The notes under the pieces were generated by a model, which searched no databases, was not told the DNA's origin, and worked only from the letters and a program-made list of their open reading frames with translations. 64,000 nt of DNA from Methanofollis tationis (GTDB taxonomy: Archaea; Halobacteriota; Methanomicrobia; Methanomicrobiales; Methanofollaceae). A program made the translations under genes and the position numbers. The DNA lies in NCBI RefSeq assembly GCF_013377755.1, contig NZ_JABXWR010000001.1:1809104-1873103 (forward strand), read 5' to 3'. Below, piece by piece: positions 30,569 through 41,423 of this stretch. Positions within the stretch are counted from its first letter, which is position 1, and each line of letters starts with the position of its first letter.

Positions 30569-30696
30569 AAAGGCACGATAATCATAGTCTGCGCGATTTA
30601 ACATGGACGATCATGTATTATTCTGAAGTATGACGAAAATTACAGTGATAATTGTCTTTATTTTAAAAATAACGCGTTTTTTGCGTGACCACAAAA

Positions 30697-30707
30697 TATT
30701 TAATAAA
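30697..30707 (+). promoter_or_regulatory. TATA box of acsA
   Basis: ATTTAATAAAT lies about 40 nt before the acsA ATG and predicts a start point near 30728, leaving a short leader that holds the GGAGG ribosome-binding site at 30733. Confidence 0.6.
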
Positions 30708-30742
30708 TTCTCACTATTGATCGTGTAAAATTGGAGGCGACC

Positions 30743-32638
<1,896 letters not shown>

Positions 32639-32649
32639 TCACCCAACTC

Positions 32650-32659
32650 TTTATATATC
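32650..32659 (+). promoter_or_regulatory. TATA box of tbp
   Basis: TTTATATATC is centred about 27 nt before the tbp ATG, so transcription is expected to start at or next to the start codon. This suggests a leaderless or near-leaderless mRNA. No Shine-Dalgarno site fits well except a weak one inside the coding region. Confidence 0.6.
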
Positions 32660-32680
32660 TTTTTTACGTCATTTATAAAC

Positions 32681-33241
32681 ATGCACGGTAACCCGGAGGA
32701 ATCTCTAAAAATAGAAAATATTGTTGCTTCCGCCAAAGTAACTGATTCTCTCGACCTTCCGGCAATCTCATCCAGGATACAGGGCGCCGACTACAACAAG
32801 AAACGCTTCCCCGGTGTTGTCATCAGGATGCAGGATCCAAAGATTGCCGCTCTTGTCTTTGGTTCGGGCAAAGTCGTCCTGACAGGGGCGAAGAGCGTGG
32901 AAAGTCTCAGCAAGGGCCTTGAGATCCTTGGGGGAAAGCTCCGCGATCTTGATATCGATATCGATGCAGAGCTCACCTACACCATCCAGAATATTGTCAC
33001 CTCTGCTGACCTTGGAAAGCCCATCAACCTCAATAAGATTGCCATCGGCTTTAATCTCGATCGGATCGAGTACGAGCCCGAGCAGTTCCCGGGTCTCGTT
33101 TACCGGCTCGAAGAGCCGAAGGTCGTTGTCCTTCTGTTCGGCTCCGGTAAACTGATCATTACGGGAGGCAAGCGTCCTGAGGACGCAAAACTTGCTGTCA
33201 GGAAGATCATCGCCGATCTCTCGAATCTCGGGCTCCTCTGA
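32681..33241 (+). CDS. tbp: TATA-box-binding protein
   Basis: General transcription factor of 186 aa made of two direct repeats of about 90 residues. The parallel segments are KIENIVASAKV/TIQNIVTSADL, RFPGVVIRMQDPK/QFPGLVYRLEEPK and VFGSGKVVLTGAK/LFGSGKLIITGGK. The promoter suggests leaderless translation. It is followed by an HTH regulator on the same strand after 216 bp. Confidence 0.97.
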   Translation: MHGNPEESLKIENIVASAKVTDSLDLPAISSRIQGADYNKKRFPGVVIRMQDPKIAALVFGSGKVVLTGAKSVESLSKGLEILGGKLRDLDIDIDAELTYTIQNIVTSADLGKPINLNKIAIGFNLDRIEYEPEQFPGLVYRLEEPKVVVLLFGSGKLIITGGKRPEDAKLAVRKIIADLSNLGLL

Positions 33242-33457
33242 GGTATACCTTTTTTAATTATAAATTCAATATATTAGAATAGAGGCACTCCCCTCTGGTG
33301 TGTGGGCATCTCTGCTGCCTGCCATTTTCGATGGGAATGTAAAATCAGGGTGTCTGGATCTCACATTTATATCAAAATCTATATATTCTGAAATATACCT
33401 TTTAAAAATATTCATATATTACAAATATTAACATAATACGTGAACCGGGTGAACATA

Positions 33458-33832
33458 ATGAAAGCAGAAGAAGTCCTGTACTTTACTCAGAAAGAAGAAG
33501 AGTTCGCCACTCTCCTCATGGACATCGGTATCAAGCGCAATGTGTCGAAAGTTCTTGTTTACCTTGCCAATACTGACGAAGCGACCTCCCGGGAGATCGA
33601 GCGCGGGACTGATCTCCGCCAGCCCGAAGTGAGCATTGCCATGCGCTTTCTCAAAGAGAAACGGTGGATCAACTCCAGGGAGAGCAAGGCGGAGAGCAAA
33701 GGGCGTCCGGTGAAGATCTACACTCTTGCAAAACCGATCAACGATATCATCGATATTATTGAGAAAAACAAGAAAAAAGAGGTAGATACTCAGCTCGCTC
33801 TCATCGAGAAGGCACGCGGTCTTATCTCGTAA
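33458..33832 (+). CDS. Winged-helix transcriptional regulator
   Basis: 124-aa DNA-binding protein. A winged helix covers about residues 17-90 (NVSKVLVYLANTDEATSREI as the first helices, LRQPEVSIAMRFLKEKRWI as the recognition helix region) and the wing ends GRPVKIYTL, as in ArsR/TrmB-type archaeal regulators. A C-terminal helix (about 95-120) may form a dimer. ATG 33458 has GGGTGA upstream; GTG 33440 is the alternative. The upstream region is very AT-rich, including TATATTCTGAAATATA, which may be its own operator. The target is unknown. It overlaps rpiA by 11 bp tail to tail. Confidence 0.8.
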   Translation: MKAEEVLYFTQKEEEFATLLMDIGIKRNVSKVLVYLANTDEATSREIERGTDLRQPEVSIAMRFLKEKRWINSRESKAESKGRPVKIYTLAKPINDIIDIIEKNKKKEVDTQLALIEKARGLIS

Positions 33833-34520
33833 GAATCCTGTAACCCCCGTCCTCCCCGACCATCACCGTCATTTTTTCCGCATATTCTGTGAACAGCCCC
33901 GAGGTCAGGGCGCCGGGAATCGTGTTCAGGCTGGTCTCAAGGCCCGCAGGGTCTTCGATCGTGCCGAATGCGCAGTCGAGAATGAAATTTCCGTTGTCGG
34001 TGATCACGGGGCCGTCCTTTTTTATGCCCTCCCTCAGCACGGCCTCGCCCCCAAGCCTGCCGATGTGCCGCGCCACGCCGGTCGCCGCATAGGGCACGAC
34101 CTCCACCGGCACCGGCATGTGCAGGCGATCAGTGACCTTGGTCCCGTCCACGACGATCAGGATCCGCGTTGAGGCGTCGGCGACGCACTTCTCGCGCGTA
34201 TGCGCCGCCCCTCCCCCTTTGATCACGTTGAAGGCGGCGTCTACCTGGTCGGCGCCGTCGATGGTCAGGTCCAGTTCGGGGTAGTCGGCAAGGTCGGCCA
34301 CCCTGATGCCGGCCGCGCGCGCCCTGATCGCGGACTGGTAGGAAGTCGGCACACCGACAACCGCAATCTCCTCTTCTCGTATCCGCTCGCCGATCCTGAT
34401 GATCGCATAGTTCGCCGTCGAACCGGTGCCGAGACCGACCACCATGCCGTCCTCCACCTCTCCGGCGGCGGCGATCCCGACAATCCGTTTCACTTCAAGG
34501 TTTGCCTGCTTGGATGTCAC
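33822..34520 (-). CDS. rpiA: Ribose-5-phosphate isomerase A
   Basis: Interconverts ribose-5-phosphate and ribulose-5-phosphate. Marks are GLGTGSTANYAI for phosphate binding, the catalytic DGADQVD, and KGGGAAHTREK. A GTG at 34520 gives 232 aa, the family length; codons upstream in the ORF overlap surE and do not match RpiA. It is 40 bp after surE on the same strand. Confidence 0.95.
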   Translation of the reverse strand: MTSKQANLEVKRIVGIAAAGEVEDGMVVGLGTGSTANYAIIRIGERIREEEIAVVGVPTSYQSAIRARAAGIRVADLADYPELDLTIDGADQVDAAFNVIKGGGAAHTREKCVADASTRILIVVDGTKVTDRLHMPVPVEVVPYAATGVARHIGRLGGEAVLREGIKKDGPVITDNGNFILDCAFGTIEDPAGLETSLNTIPGALTSGLFTEYAEKMTVMVGEDGGYRILTR

Positions 34521-34560
34521 AGAAAAGGTATGGGTGGCAGGGAAGATAAGGGGTGCCGCT

Positions 34561-35340
34561 TCACCCGAAGAGGCGGCGGAGCTCGTCGTTTGCAGGCGTC
34601 GCCGTGCAGTCGAGGGTGATCGGGGTGATCGAGACGTTGCCCTTTCTGATCGCATGGACGTCGGTCCCCTCCTCCGCATCCTCCACAAGGGGTCCGTTGA
34701 TCCAGAAGTACGGCCGTCCCCTCGGGTCGAGACGCCGCTCGACCCCGGTGTGGAAGAGTTTGCGCGCGAGGTGCGTCACCTCGTAGCCCCCCTGCAGGTG
34801 CGAGGGGATGTTCACGTTGATCACGTCTGCTTTTCCCGGGTATCCACGGGTGAGGATCTTTTCGCAGACGTCCCGCACGACCTTCTTAGCATCGTCGAAG
34901 CTGCTCCCGCAGTGGCGGGGGTCGTCGAACTTGTCCCCCTGGTCCCAGACCTGGAGGGAGAAGGCGACCGAAGGCGTCCCCTGGTTGGACGCCTCCATCG
35001 CCGCCCCGACCGTCCCCGAGGTCATGATCGATTCGTACGAGAGGTTCTCGCCGATGTTGATCCCGCTGACCACCAGGTCAGGCCGTATATCGAGTGCGAA
35101 GAGGCCGATGATCACGGCGTCCGTCGGTTTTCCCCCGACCGAGTACGCGGTCACGCCGTTCAGCAATATCTTCGTCGCCCTGATTGGTTCGAAGATGGAG
35201 ATCGATCGGCCCACAGCACTCTGCTGTGTCGCCGGGGCGACGATAGTCACCTCGGCTATCTCTGAAAGCGCTTCGTATGCCGCCCAGAGCCCGTTCGAGT
35301 AGACGCCGTCGTCGTTGGTGAGGAGAATCTTAGGTCCCAT
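34561..35340 (-). CDS. surE: 5'/3'-nucleotidase SurE
   Basis: Metal-dependent phosphatase acting on nucleoside monophosphates. The 259-aa protein starts MGPKILLTNDDGV, where the Asp pair binds metal, and has QQSAVGRSIS and VSGINIGENLSYESIMTSGT, all SurE marks. ATG 35340 matches the family start. It heads a likely surE-rpiA unit and is divergent from mfnD. Confidence 0.95.
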   Translation of the reverse strand: MGPKILLTNDDGVYSNGLWAAYEALSEIAEVTIVAPATQQSAVGRSISIFEPIRATKILLNGVTAYSVGGKPTDAVIIGLFALDIRPDLVVSGINIGENLSYESIMTSGTVGAAMEASNQGTPSVAFSLQVWDQGDKFDDPRHCGSSFDDAKKVVRDVCEKILTRGYPGKADVINVNIPSHLQGGYEVTHLARKLFHTGVERRLDPRGRPYFWINGPLVEDAEEGTDVHAIRKGNVSITPITLDCTATPANDELRRLFG

Positions 35341-35426
35341 CGTAATGGAGAATGGTTGTGCCGCTCTGGCAGATAGTCGTTTGGGACCAATACCTACAAA
35401 AGATGCTGCCGCCAACCCATTAGAGA

Positions 35427-36311
35427 ATGCGGGCATTTCTTGCAGAATATACGGTCTTCCATGATCCTGACCTTGCGATCGAAGGGCGGGCCATGCTGGA
35501 GACGCTCTCCGGGAGTTTCAGGCGTTGCGGATATGAGGTCGTCACCCCCGCAGGCGGTGACCTCGGGGCTGAGATCCGCGCCCTCGCCCCGTCGTGCGAC
35601 GTTGGACTGGTGATCGCACCCGATCATCTCCTCGCCCCGCTGACCAAAGCCGTCGAGGACTGCACGCACAACATCGGGTGCGGCTCGATGAACGTTGCCC
35701 TGTGTGCGAACAAACGGCGCACCTCTGCGATCCTGGCGTCGCACGGTGTCCCGGTCCCGGCCGAGAAGACCGCCGGACTGAAGGTGATCAAGCCGGTGTC
35801 GGGCTGCGGTGCGCATGGTGTCCGTCTGGGCGAGGATGCAGCGGGTGAGGGCGAAATCGGACAGGAGTACATCGAAGGCGAGCACCTCTCGGTCAGCCTT
35901 GTCGGGAGCCGGATTGTTGGGGAGGCCTGCCTATACTATTCTGGTGCGCCGTTCCTGGTGCTTGCGGTGAACCGGCAGGCCGTCACGGTTGAAGACGGAG
36001 CGTTTGTCTATCATGGCGGTGAGACGCCGGTGGACCACCCGCGCCTCGAAGAGATTGTGGAGACCGCGGTGCGGGCAGCGACCGTTCTTGGCTGCCAGGG
36101 GTATGTGGGCGTCGATATTGTCCTTGCCGATCGGGCCTATGTGGTCGACGTCAACCCCAGGCCGACAACGAGCATGGTCGGGATCGCCGCCTGCATGGAG
36201 GAGGAGATCGCCAGCGTCCTTGTGGATGCCTCCTATGGAAAGGCGCCGCCCTTAGTCCATCTCTCCGGTACGGTCAGGTTCGACAAGGACGGGAGGGTGG
36301 AGCGGCGATGA
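35427..36311 (+). CDS. mfnD: Tyramine-L-glutamate ligase (methanofuran biosynthesis)
   Basis: ATP-grasp enzyme that adds glutamate to tyramine in making methanofuran, the C1 carrier of CO2 reduction. The 294-aa protein shows ATP-grasp features: LKVIKPVSGCGAHGVRL, GQEYIEGEHLSVSLVG and YVVDVNPRPTTS, which supplies metal ligands. The assignment rests on resemblance to MfnD plus the next gene, mfnF, which overlaps by 4 bp (ATGA). Confidence 0.87.
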   Translation: MRAFLAEYTVFHDPDLAIEGRAMLETLSGSFRRCGYEVVTPAGGDLGAEIRALAPSCDVGLVIAPDHLLAPLTKAVEDCTHNIGCGSMNVALCANKRRTSAILASHGVPVPAEKTAGLKVIKPVSGCGAHGVRLGEDAAGEGEIGQEYIEGEHLSVSLVGSRIVGEACLYYSGAPFLVLAVNRQAVTVEDGAFVYHGGETPVDHPRLEEIVETAVRAATVLGCQGYVGVDIVLADRAYVVDVNPRPTTSMVGIAACMEEEIASVLVDASYGKAPPLVHLSGTVRFDKDGRVERR

Positions 36312-37240
36312 TCGGGATCGATGTCGGCGGCGCCAACTTTAAGGTCGTCGATGGATCGGGCGCCCATATCCATTACTGCCCGCTCTGGAAGGAGGCACCG
36401 CTCGGAGATCTCCTCTCTGCCTATGCCGGGCGAGGAGAAAACGCCGCCGTCGTCATGAGTGGGGAGCTTGCCGACAGTTTCTCCAGCAAGGCTGAGGGTA
36501 TCGGTTTCATCGTCGACGCGGTGAAGGAATATTTCCCGGATGCTCTATTTTACGGGACCGACGGAAAGTTTCACGACCGTGCCGTTCCCGAACTGGCCGC
36601 GGCAAACTGGCTCGCCTCAGCAGACTACCTCAGGGAGCGCTACCCTGAAGCCGTGCTTCTCGATGTCGGCAGCACCACTGCCGATATCGTCCCGCTCTGC
36701 CGTTTTGACGACCTCCTCGGGCTCACCGACCTCCTCCGTCTCCAGCGGGGGTACCTTGTCTATACCGGGATGCTGCGGACGAACGCGGCGACGATCCTCC
36801 GGGCCGTGGAGATCAACGGGATCTTCACCCCGGTCTCGACCGAGTATTTCGCCTGCAGCGGCGACGCCCATCTCGTCCTCGGCACGATCCGGCCGGAGGA
36901 ATACACCTCTGCGACACCGGACGGCGGTCAGGTGAGCGTCGAGGCCGCACTCCGGCGGCTTGCCCGCGTTGTCTGTTCAGATCTCGAGGAGATCGGGGAG
37001 GCGGCGGCCCGGGGTATCGCCCTCCAGTTCTGGGCGGCCCAGCAGGGCATGATCCTCAGGGCTGTCTGGGAGTGCATGGGGCGGTCAGGGAGCGGGCATG
37101 TCGTCTGTGCCGGGATCGGTTCGGGTGTTTTTGCCGAAACGCTGAAAGGAATCGACCTGAACCGGGATCTTGGCGGGATGGCCGACGCCCTTCCCGCGTA
37201 TGCGGCGCTCGAGGTGGCGCAACGAAACGGCTCACGCTGA
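36308..37240 (+). CDS. mfnF: MfnF-like synthase (methanofuran biosynthesis, ASKHA/hydantoinase fold)
   Basis: Joins the furan unit to the glutamyl-tyramine part of methanofuran. The 310-aa protein has sugar-kinase/Hsp70-fold marks: IGIDVGGANFKVVDG at the start, LLDVGSTTADIVPL in the middle, and VVCAGIGSGVFAETL near the end. It is translationally coupled to mfnD. Downstream, a zinc-ribbon frame begins at the stop codon without a normal start codon. Confidence 0.87.
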   Translation: MIGIDVGGANFKVVDGSGAHIHYCPLWKEAPLGDLLSAYAGRGENAAVVMSGELADSFSSKAEGIGFIVDAVKEYFPDALFYGTDGKFHDRAVPELAAANWLASADYLRERYPEAVLLDVGSTTADIVPLCRFDDLLGLTDLLRLQRGYLVYTGMLRTNAATILRAVEINGIFTPVSTEYFACSGDAHLVLGTIRPEEYTSATPDGGQVSVEAALRRLARVVCSDLEEIGEAAARGIALQFWAAQQGMILRAVWECMGRSGSGHVVCAGIGSGVFAETLKGIDLNRDLGGMADALPAYAALEVAQRNGSR

Positions 37241-37461
37241 GCCTCGTCCTGCTGGCAGGATCACTCGTCCTGACGGCGGTCGGCTTTCTCCTCGGCTTTC
37301 CCTTCTTCTTTTTCTTTCTCTTCATACCGCTGGTTCCCTTCTTCGGACCGAAGAGGGTGAAGCGGTGCCCTGTCTGCGGATGGGAAACCGCAGGCAGCGA
37401 GAATTTTTGTCCCTTCGATGGGGCCAGGCTCGCCTCTGCCGATGGAAAGGGTGAGGAGTGA
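37237..37461 (+). CDS. Small membrane zinc-ribbon protein, start uncertain
   Basis: A frame of about 75 codons encodes one or two strongly hydrophobic segments (to VGFLLGFPFFFFFLFIPLVP) and a classic zinc ribbon CPVCGWETAGSENFCPFDGARL. No ATG, GTG or TTG is in frame near its start; the only one, GTG 37072, would add an Arg/Cys-rich stretch inside mfnF. I therefore place a tentative CTG start at 37237, overlapping the mfnF stop; a minus-one frameshift from mfnF is the alternative. The 3' half overlaps a minus-strand gene by 201 bp. Function is unknown. Confidence 0.55.
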   Translation: MSLVLLAGSLVLTAVGFLLGFPFFFFFLFIPLVPFFGPKRVKRCPVCGWETAGSENFCPFDGARLASADGKGEE

Positions 37462-37911
37462 GAGGATCGAGTTGGGGAGACGCAGGCCGTAGAGGGTGGT
37501 CGACGGTACAGGCCCGGCCCTCCGCGAGGCGTAGTTCCGCACTGACCCGCGGTCGATGACGATCCGCATCGCCTGGAGGAGGCGTGCCGCATGGTTGAAC
37601 GGATAGTCCTCGGTGAGGACGAGGCAGAGGTCGACGATGGGGGCCCCGACCCGCGTCTCTGGATAGAAGGGTGCGTCTGCAGTACAGAGGGTGCCGCACC
37701 CGGTACAATGGAACCGCTTCACCCACACTGCAATCTCTTTTTCCCCTTCGGGCCCTTTGATCACGGCGAACTTCCGCCGCTTCATATCATGCCCCCGCAC
37801 CTCCCGGCTGCACGTCGGACAGCGGCGCAATCTGGTGAATTCAACTCCATCCAGGGCTATAATGGCACCGGCGATGAGGTCGGCGAGCATGGGAGGTACG
37901 ATCACCTGCAT
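37261..37911 (-). CDS. Zinc-finger protein with transposase-like N-terminal layout, unknown function
   Basis: Predicted 216-aa protein I do not recognise. It has CPTC (about 31-34) and CTGCGTLC (about 69-76) cysteine pairs, then a helical region (YPFNHAARLLQAMRIVIDRGSVRNYASRR) that could be a helix-turn-helix. This order resembles the DNA-binding start of some transposases, but no catalytic domain follows. The charged C-terminal tail overlaps the plus-strand zinc-ribbon gene by 201 bp, so its true end may be earlier. ATG 37911 is the likely start. Confidence 0.55.
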   Translation of the reverse strand: MQVIVPPMLADLIAGAIIALDGVEFTRLRRCPTCSREVRGHDMKRRKFAVIKGPEGEKEIAVWVKRFHCTGCGTLCTADAPFYPETRVGAPIVDLCLVLTEDYPFNHAARLLQAMRIVIDRGSVRNYASRRAGPVPSTTLYGLRLPNSILSLLTLSIGRGEPGPIEGTKILAACGFPSADRAPLHPLRSEEGNQRYEEKEKEEGKAEEKADRRQDE

Positions 37912-38064
37912 ATACTCTTCTGCGCTCCCCGCATTTTTTAACCTATCAACCGGGCGGGGTAAACCACATCTGCCCGAGGTTAAATGAGGGTGCATGATAA
38001 AATGGTGCTCTTGAATCATTCTTTCCACCGATATTCATCAAAAATCCTCTCCCAATACAGTAAC

Positions 38065-38075
38065 CTTATATAATA
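38065..38075 (+). promoter_or_regulatory. TATA box of fdhAB
   Basis: CTTATATAATA lies about 35-45 nt before the fdhA start and predicts transcription from about 38097, with a short leader holding GAGG. Confidence 0.6.
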
Positions 38076-38109
38076 CAAACGAGGACGATTGTATGTCCGA
38101 GGTTTTTCC

Positions 38110-40179
38110 ATGGAAAATATGAAGTACGTTCAGACGACGTGCCCGTACTGCGGCACCGGATGTACATTTAACCTCGTTGTCAAGGACGGGAAGGTCTGCG
38201 GCGTCCAGCCGTACCACCGCTCGCCTGTCAACGAGGGTAAGGTATGTCCGAAGGGTACCTATGCCTGGGAGTTTGTGAACCGTGAAGACCGGCTCACCAC
38301 GCCCCTGATCAAGAAGGACGGAAAGTTTGTCGAGGCGACCTGGGACGAGGCCTATGACCTCATCGCCCAGAAGCTCAAGTCGTACAAGCCTGACGAGATG
38401 GCGGTCCTCTCATCGGCCCGTACATCCAACGAGGACAACTACGCCCTGATGAAGTTCGCCCGCGGCGTCCTCAAGACCCGCCACATCGACCACTGCGCCC
38501 GTCTCTGCCACGCTTCGACCGTTGCAGGGCTTGCGGCCGCCTTCGGCTCAGGTGCGATGACCAACTCGATCCTGGACATTGCCGACTCGAAGTGCCTCTT
38601 TGTTCTCGGGTCCAACACCTTTGAGCAGCACCCGCTCATCGGCCGCAAGATCGTCCAGGCGAAGATGAACGGCGCGAAGATCATCTACGCCGACCCGCGT
38701 TACACCGCCACCGCCAAGCAGGCCGACCTCTACATGCAGTTCCGCTCTGGCTCCGACGTCGCCATCCTCAACGGCATGATGCAGTACATCATCAAGAATG
38801 GATGGGAGGACAAGGAGTTCATCGAGAAGCGGACGAAGGACTACGAGAAGCTGAAAGAAGTCGTGATGAAGCCCGAGTACGACTTCGAGAACGTCTCGAA
38901 GATCTCCGGCATCCCGGTCGAGCAGCTGCAGCAGGCAACCGAGTGGTTCGCCAAGTCCGAGGCTTCCGCCATCCTCTACTCGATGGGCATCACCCAGCAC
39001 ACCACCGGTGTGGACAACGTCAAGTCCGTCGCCAACATCCAGCTGCTCACCGGCAACCTTGGCAAGGCCGGCGCCGGTGTGAACGCTCTGCGTGGCCAGA
39101 ACAACGTGCAGGGCGCCTGCGACATGGGTGCGCTCCCGGTCGTCTTCACCGGCTACCAGAAGGTCACCGACCCGGCAGCCCACAAGAAGTTCTCAGACGC
39201 ATGGGGCTTCCCTGACGGCATCTGCGAGCCGAAGAACGGCTACGAGGTCACCGTCATGATGGACGTCCTCACCGACAAGCCCGGTGAACTCAAGGCGATG
39301 TACATCATGGGCGAGAACCCGATGCTCTCCGACCCGGACCTCACCCACGTCGAGCACGCCCTCAAGGCCCTTGAGTTCCTTGTCGTGCAGGACATCTTCC
39401 TGACCGAGACCGCTCAGCTCGCCGACGTCGTGCTGCCTGCCACCTGCTACGCAGAGAAGGATGGCACCCAGACCTCGACCGAGAGGCGTGTCCAGATGTG
39501 GCGTACTGCCCAGGCGCCGCCCGGCCAGGCAAAACTCGACTGGAAGATCATCGCCGAGCTCTCGGCGAAGATGGGCTACCCCGAGCAGTTCTCCTGGAAG
39601 ACCTCTGAGGACGTCTTCAACGAGATCGCCGAGGTCACGCCGTCCTATCATGGCATGAACTACGCGCGGCTGAACAGGCCCGAAGCGCTCCACTGGCCCT
39701 GCCCCACGACCGAGCACCCCGGCACCCCGATCCTGCATATCGGCAAGTTCTCACACCCGGACGGCCTTGGTGTCTTCCACGCGATCGAGTGGAAGCCGCC
39801 AGCAGAAGTCCCGGACGCGGAATACCCGTTCATCCTCACCACCGGCAGGTGCATCTGGCACTGGCACACCGGCTCGATGACCCGCCGTTCGAAGCACCTC
39901 AACGAGGAGGTCCAGACTGGATGGATCGAGATCAACCCCGAGGATGCGAAGGACCTCAACATCGTCGATGGTGAGATGGTCAAGGCGACCTCCCGCCGCG
40001 GCACCATCAACGTCCCGGCCAGGGTCACCAAGGACATTATGAAGGGCGTCATGTTCATGCCGTTCCACTTTGCGGAGTGCGCGGCAAACGTGCTCACCAA
40101 CAATGTACTCGACCCGATCGCCAAGATCCCTGAGTTCAAGGCGTGTTCTGTGAAGGTTGAGAAGATCCAGGAGGCCTGA
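38110..40179 (+). CDS. fdhA: Formate dehydrogenase alpha subunit (Cys form)
   Basis: Molybdo/tungstopterin enzyme that oxidises formate to CO2. The 689-aa protein has a 4Fe-4S cluster at Cys11, Cys14, Cys18 and Cys46, and the active-site ligand is Cys133 in HCARLCHAS, where some enzymes carry selenocysteine. GSGAMTNS, GSNTFEQHP and ITGNLG-like LTGNLGKAGAGVNALRGQNN bind the two pterin guanine dinucleotides. ATG 38110 is chosen for its GAGG site; ATG 38119 is possible. fdhB follows after 2 nt. wtpABC nearby may supply the metal. Confidence 0.95.
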   Translation: MENMKYVQTTCPYCGTGCTFNLVVKDGKVCGVQPYHRSPVNEGKVCPKGTYAWEFVNREDRLTTPLIKKDGKFVEATWDEAYDLIAQKLKSYKPDEMAVLSSARTSNEDNYALMKFARGVLKTRHIDHCARLCHASTVAGLAAAFGSGAMTNSILDIADSKCLFVLGSNTFEQHPLIGRKIVQAKMNGAKIIYADPRYTATAKQADLYMQFRSGSDVAILNGMMQYIIKNGWEDKEFIEKRTKDYEKLKEVVMKPEYDFENVSKISGIPVEQLQQATEWFAKSEASAILYSMGITQHTTGVDNVKSVANIQLLTGNLGKAGAGVNALRGQNNVQGACDMGALPVVFTGYQKVTDPAAHKKFSDAWGFPDGICEPKNGYEVTVMMDVLTDKPGELKAMYIMGENPMLSDPDLTHVEHALKALEFLVVQDIFLTETAQLADVVLPATCYAEKDGTQTSTERRVQMWRTAQAPPGQAKLDWKIIAELSAKMGYPEQFSWKTSEDVFNEIAEVTPSYHGMNYARLNRPEALHWPCPTTEHPGTPILHIGKFSHPDGLGVFHAIEWKPPAEVPDAEYPFILTTGRCIWHWHTGSMTRRSKHLNEEVQTGWIEINPEDAKDLNIVDGEMVKATSRRGTINVPARVTKDIMKGVMFMPFHFAECAANVLTNNVLDPIAKIPEFKACSVKVEKIQEA

Positions 40180-40181
40180 AA

Positions 40182-41423
40182 ATGTCAGCAAAAGGCGATA
40201 TGTGTTACGCGTGGTCTACTGATGCAGACCTCCTCGCAAAGGGCGAGTGCGGCGGTGCGGTCTCCTCGCTCCTGAAGTACGCCCTTGAGAGCAAGATGGT
40301 CGACGCCGTCCTCGCCGTGAAGAAGGGACAGGATATCTACGATGCTGTTCCGACCCTCATCACCGATCCGGCGGAGATCGCAGGGGCTGCGGGCTCGCTC
40401 CACTGCGGGACGCTCCTCCTCTCCAAGCTCTTCAAGAAGTACCTCAACGGTGCAAAGGACATGAAGATCGCCGTCACCGTCAAGGGCTGCGACGCGATGG
40501 GCATGTACGAACTGGCCAAGCGCAAGCAGATCAACCTCGACAACGTCATCATGATCGGTCTGAACTGTGGCGGATCGGTCTCCCCGGTGACTGCCAGGAA
40601 GATGATCGCGGACAAGTTCGAGACCGACCCCGACACCGTTGTCAAGGAAGAGATCGACAAGGGCCAGTTCATCATCATGACCGCCGATGGTCAGCACAAG
40701 GGCATCTCCATCGACGTCCTCGAAGAGGAAGGCTACGGCCGCAGGTCCAACTGCCGCCGGTGCAAGATGAAGGTCCCGCGTCAGGCCGACCTCGCCTGCG
40801 GAAACTGGGGCGTCATCGGTGACAAGGCTGGAAAGGCGACTTTTGTCGAAGTCTGCTCCGAGAAGGGTGCAGCGCTCCTCGACGCCGCCACGAAGGCCGG
40901 CAAACTCGCCACCGAGGCGCCGAACCCGAAGGGTATCGAGATCCGCGGCAAGGTGGAGGGTGCCATGCTCAAGCTCGGCGACAAGTGGCGTGCAAAGGAC
41001 TTTGCAGGCCTCGGCGAGGGCAAGGAGCGGCTGAAGAAGATCGTGGAAGAGACCTCCCGGTGCATCAAGTGCTACCAGTGCATTGACAACTGTCCGATCT
41101 GCTACTGTGAGGAATGCTCCACGAAGAAACCCTACCTGGTCAAGCCCGGTGAGGTTCCGCCGAACTTCATGTTCCACCTGATCAGGTTCGCCCACATCTC
41201 TGACTCCTGTATCAACTGCGGCCAGTGCCAGGAACTCTGTGCGATGGACATCCCCAACGCCCTGTTCATGCACGCCCTGCAGGTCGACCTCCAGGAGATG
41301 TTCGGCTTTGTGCCGGGTGTCGACATGACCCTGCCGGTGCTCGCACTGGTTGAAGAGAACGAAGAGAGGTCTCGCCTTTCCGCTACCGGCAGCGACCAGA
41401 TCTACAATATCTTCAACAAATAA
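40182..41423 (+). CDS. fdhB: Formate dehydrogenase beta subunit (F420-reducing)
   Basis: Passes electrons from FdhA through Fe-S clusters and FAD to coenzyme F420. The 413-aa FrhB-like protein has GECGGAVSSLLKYALE at the start, RRSNCRRCKMKVPRQADLACG in the middle, and two ferredoxin-type clusters near the C-terminus (CIKCYQCIDNCPICYC, CINCGQCQELCAM). It is cotranscribed with fdhA. A T-rich stretch follows the stop. Confidence 0.95.
   Translation: MSAKGDMCYAWSTDADLLAKGECGGAVSSLLKYALESKMVDAVLAVKKGQDIYDAVPTLITDPAEIAGAAGSLHCGTLLLSKLFKKYLNGAKDMKIAVTVKGCDAMGMYELAKRKQINLDNVIMIGLNCGGSVSPVTARKMIADKFETDPDTVVKEEIDKGQFIIMTADGQHKGISIDVLEEEGYGRRSNCRRCKMKVPRQADLACGNWGVIGDKAGKATFVEVCSEKGAALLDAATKAGKLATEAPNPKGIEIRGKVEGAMLKLGDKWRAKDFAGLGEGKERLKKIVEETSRCIKCYQCIDNCPICYCEECSTKKPYLVKPGEVPPNFMFHLIRFAHISDSCINCGQCQELCAMDIPNALFMHALQVDLQEMFGFVPGVDMTLPVLALVEENEERSRLSATGSDQIYNIFNK

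Noticed and set aside
38110-40179. Selenocysteine in FdhA
   Set aside because: The active-site codon is a Cys codon and the frame has no in-frame TGA before its end.
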